The notes: generated from the letters alone by a model not told the origin. A DNA stretch of 64,000 nt from Patiria pectinifera (GCA_029964075.1 CM057133.1:15958699-16022698), one strand, 5' to 3'. Shown: positions 50,901 to 57,783, counted from the first letter of the stretch. Numbers and translations: made by a program.

Positions 50901-53900
50901 CGGGATGGAATGTACAATCATTCACAGACTGTCACAGTCAAGAAGGAAGCATGCAACTCAGAATGCTGGGAACAATTCATGAGAGCATTCTTGTTTGTAC
51001 ACTAGGATCAAAGTTGTACAGCTTTTATGTGGCAATTTTCAGATCTGTTTGTATTTTTCAAAATGTGCATTGTTGAGGCCAATGCGATAAAAATGGCAGT
51101 GAACGATTAGTAAATGGGTGTCTCATCTTGCTCTCTACAAACACACACACACTAGCATGTTTGTTTATGGTGTAATCAAGAATTGTTCCTCTTTCCCCTA
51201 TTGTCCCTCTTTTGTTTGTACTCCCATATGTTTTGTACACGATTCTAAATTGGGGACCTTCGGGCATTTGGGACCCAATTGTCCTCTATTGTTCAACGTC
51301 CCCTATTGAATGCAGAAAAAAAATCAGGCCTACGTTACATACCTAGTGTGGACAGTCGTACTTTACACAACTCTCGAGGACAAGGCATTGTCTTTCCTTT
51401 GTCCCTGTAATATAACACTCCCGCATTGTCTAAGAACACAAACTCACGATCGAGGACCGTTTTCAGCAAAACGTGAACTCTTGAGGACAACAAAGAATCT
51501 ATTGTTGTCCTTTTGTCTGACTGTCCTCGGAATGTATGTAAATTACATACAAATAAGTACAAGTACTACCCCGAGGACAGCAAGACAAAGAGAGAACAAC
51601 AGATTCTTGTCCTAACGTACATCGAACACAAGTCCGTGTGGGAGAGTGTTATATTATAAGAACAAAGGGAAACACAATGCTTTGTCAACAGACGAATGTA
51701 AAACACGACTGTGCGCTAATGATGATTTTCTTCACACTAACTGAAACTCTCCTATGCTGGCTGCATTCTATTATCTGTTGCATTTTCATTCAAAAATCCA
51801 TTCCATCTACTTTAAAATCTACAAACACGCACCTGAAATAAAAACATCTGCACCACAGGATGTTTAAAAAAAAATTCAGAAAAACTGAATGAGAAACTGT
51901 CACTTCAGAAATTTACCTTAAAGGCAACCACCAGAGCCTTCATAGACTCCAGGGACTGTAGGAGGCGGAGTCTGTCCAGCACAAAGTGGGCGGCTTGGAT
52001 GATGCGACGGACCTCAGCACCGTCCGACACAAGCAGGACCTTTAGTGCAGTTGACAGGCGAAACAGGCACGTATGAAAAGTGTTTTCGAACTGAGTTTGC
52101 AATCATAATAATGCAGCTGCCCTAAAGGTTGTTTGTGACAGTGAAAATTTCCTTTCCCCCCCCCAAAGAAAGCTGTGTTTTGATGGCTTAATATAAATGC
52201 AAATGAGCTCTAGATACATTTGTACATCAGGACAAGTCTTGCATCAATAAATTCTGCAACAGCTGTAGTTTTGATTTCAATGTGCAGCTGTGCTTTTTTG
52301 CATTTGTACAGAATTAAAGTACATACATGTATATCTGCTTGAACTGTGTGCGTGCATGATAAAAATACGGTAGCAGACAGCACAATGCTGTGATGCGTTC
52401 GATGTGGAGGATAACAAAACTGACTACATGTATGAAGCAATGAAACTGTGAAACCTCTTTTTTTTTAAATGGAAAATTATAGTTGATAATAAAAATAATG
52501 TGGTGCTCATACAGTGCTTTTTCAACGGTCGCAAACTCTTCACAATTATGGTAATTGTGTAGTTACTGGCCCCGTTCCTATAACAAAACAAATATCCACT
52601 TTTAGGATATTGGACTTATTAAAGTAGTAAGCGACACATAAAACCAATAGGAGTATTGGCATGATTGGGGATAGAGGGCAGAGGTTTGATTTGAGGCGAT
52701 CACCACAACACATCGTAAATGCATAAAACCACATTGATTCGCAATGCATCAAATGTACAATGTGTAAGAAAACTGCATTTTCTACCGAAAGATACTTTTA
52801 AAATAACAACAAAAAAGGGTCATTAGAATTGAGAGAAGTGTGTTTTAGGTTGCAAGAGTCATTTTGGAATAATCAAAAAAAAAATCTTTACTCTAACTTG
52901 ACCAAAACTTTTCTGCAGCAGCTCCAGATCAGTTCATTCTGGTCTCTACCTTCACAGGTAACCATTTTACACTCCAGGGTGGAGAGAGGCTATTGTAGTT
53001 AAGTGTCTTACCCAAGAACACAAGCACCATGTTCCCTGTCAGGGTTCGAACCCACCTACCACAAGTCAAACACCGTAATCATTTGGACCTTGGCACTCTA
53101 CTCAGGCATACAACTGGGAATTTAGGAAAAACAAGGAAACTCCAAACCATACAAGACTTTGTACAGTGCTTTTCAATTTGTAATGGCATTCATGAGAAGT
53201 AAAAAATGAGGAAATCAGCGGATCCGAGGAAAAGTTGCATGCCTGTTACACTATTACAACTTACACTCCATACAGTGTATAGTATTATCTTTCTATCCCA
53301 TATTGTTACGGATGAGAACTGGGGTTCAATTACCTTCACAGTTGCCTGTAGTAGTCTCCTCGCAGCCGTCACCATGTTCTCCTTGGCCGCATCAGAGTGA
53401 GGCTCAGCCTGTAGCCTCTGTACAGCCATGAGAACGTTGCGGCCTGTGGACTTCATTCGGTCACAGGCCTTGGGCATTTCTGCGCAGAGCTCCTGCGCAT
53501 GCCAATTCGAGGGGAGAAAATTAGAGATGGTGAACACAAAAAAAGGAGCAGGATTTGTTGTAGGCTGAAAACATTCCTTGGTTTGCTTTTTGTTGAATTG
53601 CTGCGCCTCCTACTTTTACTAGGCCCCGCCCACTGTGCACCTCAGCAACAGCTATGACAACACGCATCGCTCTCTAATGCCAAATTGCATGCCCCAGCCA
53701 CCCTCGTATCACGCACGTGCACACATGTCAGAGTTTTTGTGTTTTGGGCGAACCTCACATGTTTCGGATTGGTCTGTTGTTTTGTCCATTTTTTTTCACA
53801 AATAAATTGCACCTGTTCTTGTGATATGGAAGTTGGACAAGTGTTAAAAGCAATAGTTGCATTGAAAACCTTGTTTTGTTCTGCATTGTCACGTTGCAAA

Positions 53901-56900
53901 TACATTAACTTTAGCCATTATAATAAACAAGTTTCACAGGAGTTTTATCACCGGAATCTTCCCGCTCTGAAGTTTGTAAAGAATGCTTATAATCTGTGGA
54001 CAGATTCCAAGAAACTTGCCCAGAAACTGATATACTCGTTGCTATAGACCTACTGCAGATAAGCTTGTCTGCAATTTATCCTGGAGAAAACCCTAACTCC
54101 CTAGGCATTTTTGCTAGGATGCAACCTCAATCCTGCAAAATCCTCCAACTGCCTCCATGTAATATAGCATACAGACACTATCCTCCAAAATCATCCGTTA
54201 TTCTTGAATGTGGTCTTTGGCAGAGTGACCACTGCTTCAATCCTGCAAAATCCTCCAGCAATCACTGTCAGTATTTTGAGGCAGAGCCAGTGACATCCTG
54301 GAGCAGTGTAGAGGATTTCAAGTTTAAACCAGGGTAATAAACCAGGGTAAATCAAAGCCTTTGAATTTTAGCCATGAATCTTGTTTGCATGATCCATTTT
54401 TGAATGTTTTTATTGTTGTTTTTGTTTAGCACTGTTTTTTTCCATCGTACCTCATCTGTGGACTGGCTGATGAGATGTTGCCCGACTTGGGCCAAGTCCT
54501 CCGTGGCTCGCAGCACCTGCTGGGCGAAGGGGACCAAGTTGGGCAGCTTGCCCCCTTCCGTCTCGGCCGACTCATTCAGGATGATCAACTGAGAGACCTG
54601 CAATGTCACCCATAAGAAAAGGTCTCCCAACAGGTCATGTTTGGCACTTTTGTGCAAGTTCTTTGGTGCAACCAGAACTAATTTTTTTGAAGTTTTAGGC
54701 CTATTTTAAAATTTCTGGCAATTTCCATATGAAATAAAAGCAAGGTCTCCCTCAGAAAATCAAAAGTTCTGACCTTGGAAAATCAAAACTTCTGCTCCTA
54801 CATTTGTTGTGTTGAGGCCGTTTTTTCCCCTCAAATTTCTTGGCAATTCAAGATCCTACGCCAACGCGAATTTACAGAAACCTTTCACAATGTAAGTACA
54901 ATGTACAACGTATAATTACATTTGCACTTATAATTGTGCTGCGTGCCAATTTTGAGTGTTTTTCGCAAGGCTGGAGCATTGTATACCGTAGTTATTGACG
55001 CCATGTTTACGGGTCTGCCTACCGGAAAGAATGTTGCAACCTGACACCATTTTTTTCCTTCATATAGGCCTATAGGGTTATCCTCATCTTTAGGACACCT
55101 CTATTTTTTTTATGAGTTCTGTTCAAAACTGGCCTTTGCAGCTGACTCTCCAATACCTAAGACTTTTGCAGGCTATAAAACTTAAAAGCAGTTTTTTTTC
55201 TTCAAATAAACTGATGCTAGTCGTGTTAGTTGTAATTTTGAAAGTACTGTCAGTGTCAAAGAAAATGTGACTTTCCTAGCTTGAGTAATGCCAGCTCCAA
55301 TGCTCATCACATTTAGAGCTGGAGGCACATCTGTTAAAAAAAAATAGATCATAAGAGGCCCGAAATCCGGGACCGTATATCCCCCAGTGTATTCCAAAAC
55401 GGTCCATTTTCCCTCTGTTATCCCAACCCAGATTCCATAATACATTCCAGAATCTGGGTTGGGATAAAAGAGTGAAAATGGACCATTTTGTGATAGACTG
55501 GGGGATATACAGTCCCGGATATCGGGCCTCTTACGATCGACATGATCAAGTTTTCTTAATGTAGTTGTGCCTCCAGCTCTAATGCGATAAGCAGTGGGGC
55601 TGGAGTTACTCAAGCTATGACTTTCCTGTCTTTTTTTCCAGTTTGCCAATAGTCTGCTGTTCGGTGAGTTTTTAACCACTACAGACATGACAGACAGAAT
55701 TCATACATGTGTACGTACGCCACTAGTTTTTTCCTGCAATAAGTGGTCAGCCATCAGAAAGCGGTAGTGAACTATGATTGTCCGCGGAGAAAACTCTTAG
55801 TTTTTCAGACCAGTCTCATTGCTCATAAAGTCATATGGGCCTACTCAGTCATACGGTTTGTGCACAGGGTGTCAAGTGACGTCCGTATGGAATTATGGAA
55901 AGAATGCTGCAACCTGACGCTACTTCAGCAGTTGTGTACAAAGTCTATGGAGAGTCACGACAATTTTCGAAGTATTTCCGGAAAGATTCCCATATCTGGC
56001 CATCACTTGTCACCCTGTGCACAACTGGAAATGTTTCTCAGTCCTAGCCCCATAAATGTGGCCAATTTACTGGACTACCTCCGTAAACATAGGCCACACA
56101 TGTACAAAAACGTGTCGCACTTTGTCAAATTTTGATTTTCACATTTAGGCTTAGTTTGTAGGGTTTTTTTGCTTTAGAAGCATATATCACCCTCTTTATA
56201 GGCTAATCAGAAAGTGCTGCCTTTTTCAGATGTCAAATTTTCGTGAAATTTCATGTTGAAATTTTGATACGCAAACGTGTGCAAATAAATCTGGAAATTT
56301 CACGAAAAATAGACATCTGAAAAAGGCAGCACTTTCTGATTAGCCTATAAAGAGGGTGAGTATGCTTCTAAAGCCAAAAAAAACCTACAAGTACTAAGCC
56401 TAAATGTAAAAATCAAAATTTGACAAAGTGCGACACATTTTTGTACATGTGGATGTGTGGCCTATGTTTACGGCCGGAGGTAGTCCAGTAAATTGGCCAC
56501 ATTTATGGGGCTATCTCAGTCCCAGATTCATGTCTTATCATCAATTTTGCAATTGAACCACCTTCATTGAGATGATAATTGATTACTTCTAAAATCAGAA
56601 GGCTTCTCTCCGTCAGCTGATGCCGTGACGGAGAGAAGCCTTCTGATTTCTAGGCCTAGGGCCTATACTAGTCCTATACGATTTTTATAGGCAGTGGATA
56701 TTTTGCCGGAGACGGCAAACCTTCAGTAAACGTTAGTTTGCCGGATATGCACTGAACATGCGCAGTTTCCGGTGACAAATTTTAGTCTGGCTCCATGCCA
56801 ATATTATCGTTGTATTTTTGTATTTACAAGATGGGAATCAGACCAGTTTATAATTTCGGACTTTATTTCCCTTTAAAAAAAAATCCTCCAGAGCCACAAA

Positions 56901-57514
56901 TCTGAAAAAGAAAAAGTAATACTCTGCAATAAAATGTTTTGAGACATTTTAAAATAAATAATAAAAGAAGAGTGTTCTTATTTATTTGGGGATGGGGAAA
57001 AAAAACCTTAAAATTGTGGCGGGGGTCAGGATTCGAACTCGGGACATCCCACTCACTAGAGCTATTGCTTAACCACTGCACCGACTGTGCTACACAACTT
57101 TGGTGGGAATTTAATACATATTATAATTCAGCCCTATCTTAAAGAGTACAGCGCCCTCTGTTGATATGGATTGCCGCCGGCAAACCTTTAGTAAACGTTA
57201 GTTTGCCGGCGTTACCTCCGGCAAAATATCCATTTTTATAATATAAAGAAAAAAGCAGCGTCAGGTTGCAACATTCTTTCCGGCGGCGGAATTCTTTCCA
57301 CTACGGACGGTCAACGGGGTCCTATAAAAAGATTAGGGGCCTAGGCCTTTGCCTACCCCTTTCCTTTCTAAATCTAGAATTTGTAGAAAAAGAAATAGAA
57401 TTTTTGGCCTACTGAGCTGCCTACCTGGGCTGCAATGGGGGCCAACACTCTCTCGAAGGACCGTGTTTGGACCATTGAGGACACCAACGGGGTATTTCTT
57501 GTTTCCATTTGCAT
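20759..57514 (-). CDS. Vinculin/alpha-catenin superfamily protein, 28 exons, about 1570 aa
   Basis: This is the whole coding span of a multi-exon minus-strand gene. Each exon is listed separately. All 28 exons have GT donors and AG acceptors, and codon phases match at every join. The assembly gives 4713 nt with a single TGA. The order is an alpha-catenin-like N-terminal bundle (about 10-290), an M-region (about 290-665), an extra helix-rich region (about 665-1222), a proline-rich linker (about 1223-1365), a vinculin-type tail bundle (about 1365-1507) and a novel C-terminus (1508-1570). Matches to family patterns include DGAEVRRII (vinculin DEAEVRKII), CDRRQQDLTQ (IDERQQELTH), DGSEDPIFR (ENSEDPKFR) and NADNLMQAV (NAQNLMQSV). 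Family members link adhesion complexes to F-actin, so a cytoskeletal adaptor role is likely. Vinculin is about 1066 aa, alpha-catenin about 906 and alpha-catulin about 734, so this protein is unusually long. The weakest joins are exons 15-16 and 22-23. No promoter was identified. Confidence 0.85.
21568..21757 (-). CDS. Exon 27 of vinculin-family gene, tail helices 4-5
   Basis: 190 nt, acceptor GTCAG, donor AAG|GTATGT. ENIPSLCTQLSIIASVKTAT and NADNLMQAVLNTLKAAEAA match vinculin [20 protein letters not shown] and NAQNLMQSVKETVREAEAA. Confidence 0.94.
22255..22355 (-). CDS. Exon 26 of vinculin-family gene, tail helices 2-3
   Basis: 101 nt, acceptor GTTAG, donor AG|GTAAGG. AKEEMINTAKAIAANGKVI parallels vinculin KRALIQCAKDIAKASDEVT. 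Confidence 0.92.
23041..23175 (-). CDS. Exon 25 of vinculin-family gene, tail helix 1
   Basis: 45 codons, acceptor ATACAG, donor GCG|GTGAGT. ETEKWEDDTNSIVKVAKTMS matches vinculin DEARKWSSKGNDIIAAAKRM and the equivalent alpha-catenin actin-binding segment. Confidence 0.93.
24268..25081. mobile_element. Inverted-repeat element in intron 24
   Basis: AGAGCCTGAA at the left and TTCAGGCTCT at the right, with further inverse similarity inward (CCGGACCCCT and AGGGGTCCGG). About 814 bp, non-coding, superfamily unknown. Confidence 0.65.
25309..25432 (-). CDS. Exon 24 of vinculin-family gene
   Basis: 124 nt, acceptor TTACAG, donor GCA|GTGAGT. It encodes YVRTPGLRSATSTPTLQ and onward, a Ser/Thr/Pro-rich linker with possible proline-directed phosphorylation sites, just before the tail. 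Confidence 0.75.
25985..26017 (-). CDS. Exon 23 of vinculin-family gene, 33-nt microexon
   Basis: 33 nt, acceptor TTGACAG, donor AAG|GTAAGT (strong). It adds LYRSRALGME to a basic linker. It preserves frame if included, and skipping it (33 nt) would also preserve frame. Confidence 0.6.
26613..26883 (-). CDS. Exon 22 of vinculin-family gene, proline-rich linker
   Basis: 271 nt, acceptor ATTCAG. It encodes about 90 residues rich in Pro, Ser and Ala, with PLPPIIPSAPSSTSPLPPP, reminiscent of the vinculin hinge that binds SH3/EVH1 partners. The donor AG|GTTGAT is weak but gives the right phase. A nearby AG|GTACTG at 26598 scores better but breaks the frame with exon 23. Confidence 0.7.
26921..27399. 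mobile_element. Palindromic TA-target MITE, copy 3, next to exon 22 acceptor
   Basis: Ends CAGGGTGAGTAAAA and TTACTCACCCTG, flanked by TA. Same family as 7081-7589. Its inner edge lies 38 bp from the exon 22 boundary, so it supplies sequence upstream of that acceptor. Confidence 0.8.
27467..27755. mobile_element. CTTAAGCA-type MITE, intronic copy
   Basis: Starts CAGGGCCCAATTTCACGGCG and ends with inverse AAAATTGGTCCC, with palindromic GGTTACCAGCCAAAACTCCA. It carries an internal 44-bp tandem duplication (second unit from about 27602). Confidence 0.75.
28739..28888 (-). CDS. Exon 21 of vinculin-family gene
   Basis: 150 nt, acceptor CACTAG, donor CAAG|GTGGGT. It encodes Pro/Ser/Leu-rich, probably disordered sequence (LSRPLDSSGLSPHQISLLS) leading into the proline-rich linker. 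Confidence 0.75.
29000..29130 (-). repeat. tRNA-like sequence, probable SINE head
   Basis: On the minus strand, AGCCAGTTGGTAGAGCAC resembles a tRNA A-box and GGTTCAAATC a B-box. Cloverleaf pairing is poor, so a SINE-derived copy is likelier than a working tRNA. Confidence 0.5.
30065..30346 (-). mobile_element. tRNA-derived SINE, copy 1
   Basis: The minus strand reads GTGTGGCCTAGTGGCTAGGG (A-box), GTGGTTCAAATCC (B-box), then a conserved body with CCTTGGGCAAGCCACTTCAC. It is close to the plus-strand copy at 48563-48838. Confidence 0.72.
30430..30630 (-). CDS. Exon 20 of vinculin-family gene
   Basis: 201 nt, acceptor CCCCAG, donor CAG|GTGATT. ALCRLTPLAVTQARSIA resembles vinculin TARELTPQVVSAARILL, supporting an extra vinculin-type bundle. 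Confidence 0.82.
30705..31220. mobile_element. Degenerate CTTAAGCA-type MITE
   Basis: GGGCCCAATTGCACA at the left, inverse GGAATTGGCCC at the right, and internal AGCACAGAAATTTGCTCAG. Heavily diverged, boundaries approximate. Confidence 0.45.
31336..31609. repeat. ATCCAACAG-rich repeat, copy 1
   Basis: Contains many ATCCAACAG/TCCAAC units in both senses and ends GGGTTAGGGTTTT. The inverse copy is at 44350-44623. Confidence 0.65.
31835..31934 (-). CDS. Exon 19 of vinculin-family gene
   Basis: 100 nt, acceptor ATACAG, donor CAG|GTTTGT. It encodes AQVLATHVDHLAGDMTTPLD and onward, continuing the exon 10-like pattern (QRLVEALDDLIDANRF). Confidence 0.8.
32868..33054 (-). CDS. Exon 18 of vinculin-family gene
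   Basis: 187 nt, acceptor CACAG, donor AAG|GTAAAG. It ends VQRVSLLQREWAAK, which resembles the REW segment of exon 10 (LIRREWQSEV) and suggests a repeated bundle. Confidence 0.8.
34040..34265 (-). CDS. Exon 17 of vinculin-family gene
   Basis: 226 nt, acceptor TTTCAG, donor AAG|GTAAAA. It encodes LVERRWLDWSIKQLELIST and then TEHVQRLNDYTMKMGHMAD, two amphipathic helices. Confidence 0.8.
34605..34979. repeat. Foldback element enclosing a tRNA-like piece
   Basis: The left ATTCATAAGATGAATTTG and GATGTAAATCAATATT are repeated inversely at 34935-34979. The interior (about 34729-34805) holds a minus-strand tRNA-like sequence with GGGTTCGAGTTCC. Confidence 0.6.
35556..35760 (-). CDS. Exon 16 of vinculin-family gene
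   Basis: 205 nt, acceptor TTTGCAG, donor CAG|GTAAAC. It encodes IDSLNLHLQSVHRLVQTFTE and a second helix with KQASDWTKLTHSLISTAN. Confidence 0.8.
35965..36985 (-). mobile_element. 5'-truncated CR1/L2-like LINE, RT C-terminus, frameshifted
   Basis: Minus-strand peptides LRLQNSAARLVTLTKKACH-type and PVLQSLHWLPVDKRITFKVL are typical of the reverse transcriptase end of CR1/L2/Jockey-type LINEs. An upstream piece in another frame (36642-36971) has WMDSSGLKLNHLKSELILLG. The 3' UTR-like part ends in an (ATT)n tract at about 35965. It lies within intron 15 and is a dead copy. Confidence 0.85.
37396..37639 (-). CDS. Exon 15 of vinculin-family gene (3' end uncertain)
   Basis: 244 nt, acceptor TTACAG. 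It encodes KLESQALQLISKTAQLARQA and onward, an Ala/Ser/Leu-rich amphipathic helix. The chosen donor GAG|GTCGGC is weak. An earlier phase-0 site (GAC|GTGATT) would remove about 26 codons. Confidence 0.65.
38607..39206. mobile_element. 600-bp inverted-repeat element with GCGTCG motifs
   Basis: Ends AGCACCCGATTTCATGAA and TTCATGAAATCGGGTGCT are perfect inverted repeats. The subterminal regions are rich in GCGTCG and ACGTCG. No coding potential. Target duplication unclear. Confidence 0.75.
39284..39461 (-). CDS. Exon 14 of vinculin-family gene
   Basis: 178 nt with a tandem CAGCAG acceptor (the alternative start at 39458 drops 3 nt) and donor GG|GTAAGC. It encodes TPMRLSYPMAGLMRALFA and onward, predicted helical. 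No confident homologue by eye. Confidence 0.75.
40590..40880 (+). mobile_element. tRNA-derived SINE, second family
   Basis: ATGGCCTAGTGGTTAAGAGC (A-box) and GGGATCGAGCC (B-box) are followed by a body with TTAAGCAAGGCACTTATCC and CTTCGTCCTTCGGATGGGAC. Confidence 0.7.
40986..41168 (-). CDS. Exon 13 of vinculin-family gene, start of extra region
   Basis: 183 nt, acceptor TTTCAG, donor AAG|GTAATG. It encodes an acidic stretch (ELQDHGDDD) and Ser/Leu/Pro-rich, probably flexible sequence. I see no counterpart in vinculin or alpha-catenin. Confidence 0.75.
41347..41896. mobile_element. TTAA-target MITE in intron 12
   Basis: TTAA at 41343-41346 and 41897-41900. Inverted ends share ATAGTCCATCATTTG/CAAATGATGGAC. 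550 bp, non-coding, piggyBac-type target. Confidence 0.65.
41936..42139 (-). CDS. Exon 12 of vinculin-family gene
   Basis: 204 nt, phases 1/1, acceptor TCAAAG (non-Py-rich), donor GAG|GTCAGT. Helix-rich product ending NRRKQKAG. It corresponds to the end of the M-region. A TTAA-flanked repeat ends 39 nt away in the following intron. Confidence 0.8.
42939..43136 (-). CDS. Exon 11 of vinculin-family gene
   Basis: 198 nt, phases 1/1, acceptor CTGCAG, donor AAG|GTATAG. It encodes RAKRVIQVACNQVDGSEDP and onward, which fits vinculin RANRILLVAKREVENSEDP. Confidence 0.92.
43425..43680 (-). mobile_element. Second fragment of the CR1/L2-like LINE
   Basis: Nucleotide match to 36243-36500 (GAGAGAAGCTGTGGTCACCC, GTGGTAGACCAACAACAGAA) with several indels that break the frame. 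Located in intron 10. Confidence 0.75.
44070..44279 (-). CDS. Exon 10 of vinculin-family gene
   Basis: 210 nt, phases 1/1, donor CAG|GTCAGG. It includes SSLEQLDPEVFPACLAV and IRREWQSEVQRLVEALDDL, among the clearest family matches (alpha-catenin SQLEALCPQVINAAL and FKEQWEKQVRVLTDAVDDI). Confidence 0.92.
44350..44623. repeat. ATCCAACAG-rich repeat, copy 2 (inverse)
   Basis: CTGTTGGATTGAGCAG and CTGTTGGATCCAGCAG units, ending GGGGTTAGGGTTTT. It is the inverted relative of 31336-31609. Confidence 0.65.
44806..45025 (+). mobile_element. tRNA-derived SINE, copy
   Basis: CACGGTCAAGTGGTTACGAT and GGTCTGAACCC boxes are followed by the shared body (CTCTCCACCCAGGAGTATGA). A diverged partial copy on the other strand adjoins at 44625-44770. 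Confidence 0.6.
45348..45477 (-). CDS. Exon 9 of vinculin-family gene
   Basis: 130 nt ending in phase 1 at A|GTGAGTG, a strong donor. It encodes EKGPLRERDCVRILQPLEDT and onward, paralleling alpha-catenin EKEVKEYAQVFREHANKL. Confidence 0.88.
46110..46380 (-). mobile_element. tRNA-derived SINE, copy
   Basis: The minus strand carries GGGTTCGAGTCC (B-box), then GCCCTTGGGCAAGGCACTTT and CTCTCCACCCAGGAGTAGAT, matching the body of the copies at 44806 and 48563. Confidence 0.62.
46677..46907 (-). CDS. Exon 8 of vinculin-family gene
   Basis: 77 codons, phase 0 both ends, donor AAG|GTATGA. VDAFVETVEPLDRMVKAAT aligns with alpha-catenin SDSFLETNVPLLVLIEAAK. Confidence 0.88.
47080..47232. mobile_element. 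Internally deleted CTTAAGCA-type MITE
   Basis: CTAGGGCCCAAT at the left and inverse ATTGGGCCTAG at the right. It keeps CAGTTACCAGCCCAACCTCC from the family but is only about 150 bp. Confidence 0.6.
47340..47765. repeat. Dispersed repeat block, intron 7 copy
   Basis: Contains GTCCCTCTTTTGTTTGTACT, CCTCTATTGTTCAACGTCCCC and GATCGAGGACCGTTTTCA, all also present at 51060-51700 but in a different order. Confidence 0.55.
48116..48262 (-). CDS. Exon 7 of vinculin-family gene
   Basis: 49 codons, acceptor CTCTCAG, donor CAG|GTTTGC. It encodes LIQLLSPNHRTLLDGDFYNH and onward, then a Cys-containing helix ending ITASCKQ. It is comparable to the alpha-catenin segment before M-I. An alternative in-frame acceptor 9 nt downstream would drop LIQ. 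Confidence 0.8.
48312..48550. mobile_element. Foldback element with perfect 29-bp inverted ends
   Basis: ATATGTGATGCGATCAAGCT and onward at 48312-48340 is exactly inverted at 48522-48550. About 180 bp of non-repetitive interior. Non-coding. Confidence 0.7.
48563..48838 (+). mobile_element. tRNA-derived SINE, copy 2
   Basis: TTGTGGCCTAGTGGTTC and GGGCTTCGAATCC boxes, then ACCTTGGGCAAGCCCCTTCA. Full-length relative of 30065-30346, inserted directly beside the foldback at 48312-48550. Confidence 0.72.
49304..49477 (-). CDS. Exon 6 of vinculin-family gene
   Basis: 58 codons, acceptor GGGCAG, donor AAG|GTTTCT. It begins ASRDFVISQVSSAIADIIQL, resembling vinculin NRNFTVEKMSAEINEIIRV. Its second half is acidic and probably a loop. 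Confidence 0.85.
49600..49970. repeat. Inverted-repeat (foldback) element in intron 5
   Basis: AGTGCGCCACCAAGAGTTTG at the left is inversely matched by CAAACTCCTGGTGGCGCACT at the right, within arms of roughly 80-90 bp. No coding potential. Confidence 0.6.
50711..50890 (-). CDS. Exon 5 of vinculin-family gene
   Basis: 60 codons, acceptor TTTCAG, donor AAG|GTTGGT. It carries LCDRRQQDLTQPQTKERI, matching vinculin IDERQQELTHQEHRVML, then a helix ending PTLSAAMQTYVKYHG. Confidence 0.9.
51060..51700. repeat. Dispersed repeat block, intron 4 copy
   Basis: Shares its segments with 47340-47765, including GATCGAGGACCGTTTTCAGC and TTTGTCCCTGTAATATAA. Two oppositely oriented TTTGTCC/GAGGACA pieces suggest a composite. 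Confidence 0.5.
51917..52039 (-). CDS. Exon 4 of vinculin-family gene
   Basis: 41 codons encoding VLLVSDGAEVRRIIQAA and onward, a clear match to the vinculin segment DEAEVRKIIRVCKGILEYL. Acceptor AAAG, donor AAG|GTAAAT. Confidence 0.9.
52940..53080 (-). mobile_element. Partial tRNA-derived SINE
   Basis: Minus-strand B-box GGGTTCGAACCC and body TGGGTAAGACACTTAACT. Truncated at its 3' side. Confidence 0.5.
53334..53492 (-). CDS. Exon 3 of vinculin-family gene
   Basis: 53 codons, phase 0 on both sides, donor AAG|GTAATT. The ending AARRLLQATVK is alpha-catenin-like (AARALLSAVTR). A second in-frame AG 12 nt inside the exon (GCGCAG before AAATG) could shorten its start. Confidence 0.85.
54451..54597 (-). 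CDS. Exon 2 of vinculin-family gene
   Basis: 49 codons between acceptor TTGCAG and donor GAG|GTACGA. It encodes VSQLIILNESAETEGGKLPN and onward, which aligns with vinculin [20 protein letters not shown] at the end of helix 1 and the start of helix 2. Confidence 0.9.
55277..55617. repeat. Palindrome in intron 1
   Basis: About 165-bp arms, for example GAGGCCCGAAATCCGGGA against TCCCGGATATCGGGCCTC, centred near 55447. It would form a long RNA hairpin in the pre-mRNA. Confidence 0.7.
56045..56513. repeat. Long near-perfect palindrome in intron 1
   Basis: Arms of about 210-230 bp centred near 56279 with few mismatches, for example AAAGTGCTGCCTTTTTCAGA against TCTGAAAAAGGCAGCACTTT. The high arm identity suggests a recent insertion or ongoing gene conversion. 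Confidence 0.75.
56592..56649. repeat. Perfect 24-bp stem hairpin
   Basis: AAATCAGAAGGCTTCTCTCC continuing to CGTCA is followed by a loop of about 10 nt and the exact complement. Within the intron 1 foldback cluster. Confidence 0.7.
57010..57095 (-). repeat. tRNA-like sequence, probable SINE head
   Basis: Minus-strand TAGCACAGTCGGTGCAGTGG (A-box region) and GAGTTCGAATCC (B-box). The arms do not close well, so a functional tRNA is unlikely. Confidence 0.45.
57425..57514 (-). CDS. Exon 1 of vinculin-family gene (start codon)
   Basis: It encodes about 30 aa, starting with two close in-frame ATGs (57514 and 57508). It contains QTRSFERVLAPIAAQ, matching the vinculin N-terminal pattern HTRTIESILEPVAQQ. 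The donor is CAG|GTAGGC, phase 0. The upstream frame stays open for some distance, so a more distal start or a 5' UTR exon is possible. Confidence 0.82.
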
Positions 57515-57783
57515 TTTGGGGTAAAATACATCGACCAGAATTAGGCTACACAAATATATTGAGCCGATGAGCTACAGAATTTACTATGGTAACGGTCGAA
57601 GTCGGTGAACCGTGCGCGATACGGCCGGTATGTCATGTATGTCATGTCACTTTTTTCAGTTTAGCGCAGCAACGTCAATGCCATCATCATCCGAAAGCTT
57701 ACGGCGCCCTCAAGTGGTCTTCACCACTTGCATCGGTTCTTCCCTTGAGGGCGCGATACATCCTCAGCGGGTCACAGACGGTA

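Larger units (their letters stand above)
55024..57281. repeat. Nested foldback cluster filling most of intron 1
   Basis: Bounded by GGAAAGAATGTTGCAACCTG at 55024 and its inverse at 57262-57281, with another direct copy at about 55896. It contains the palindromes listed below and a GCCGGAG/CTCCGGC-ended piece at 56698-57236. No long coding frame. Confidence 0.55.

Noticed and set aside
55182..56135. Frames of 168 and 130 residues in intron 1
   Set aside because: They run through palindromes and foldback arms and share no protein features.
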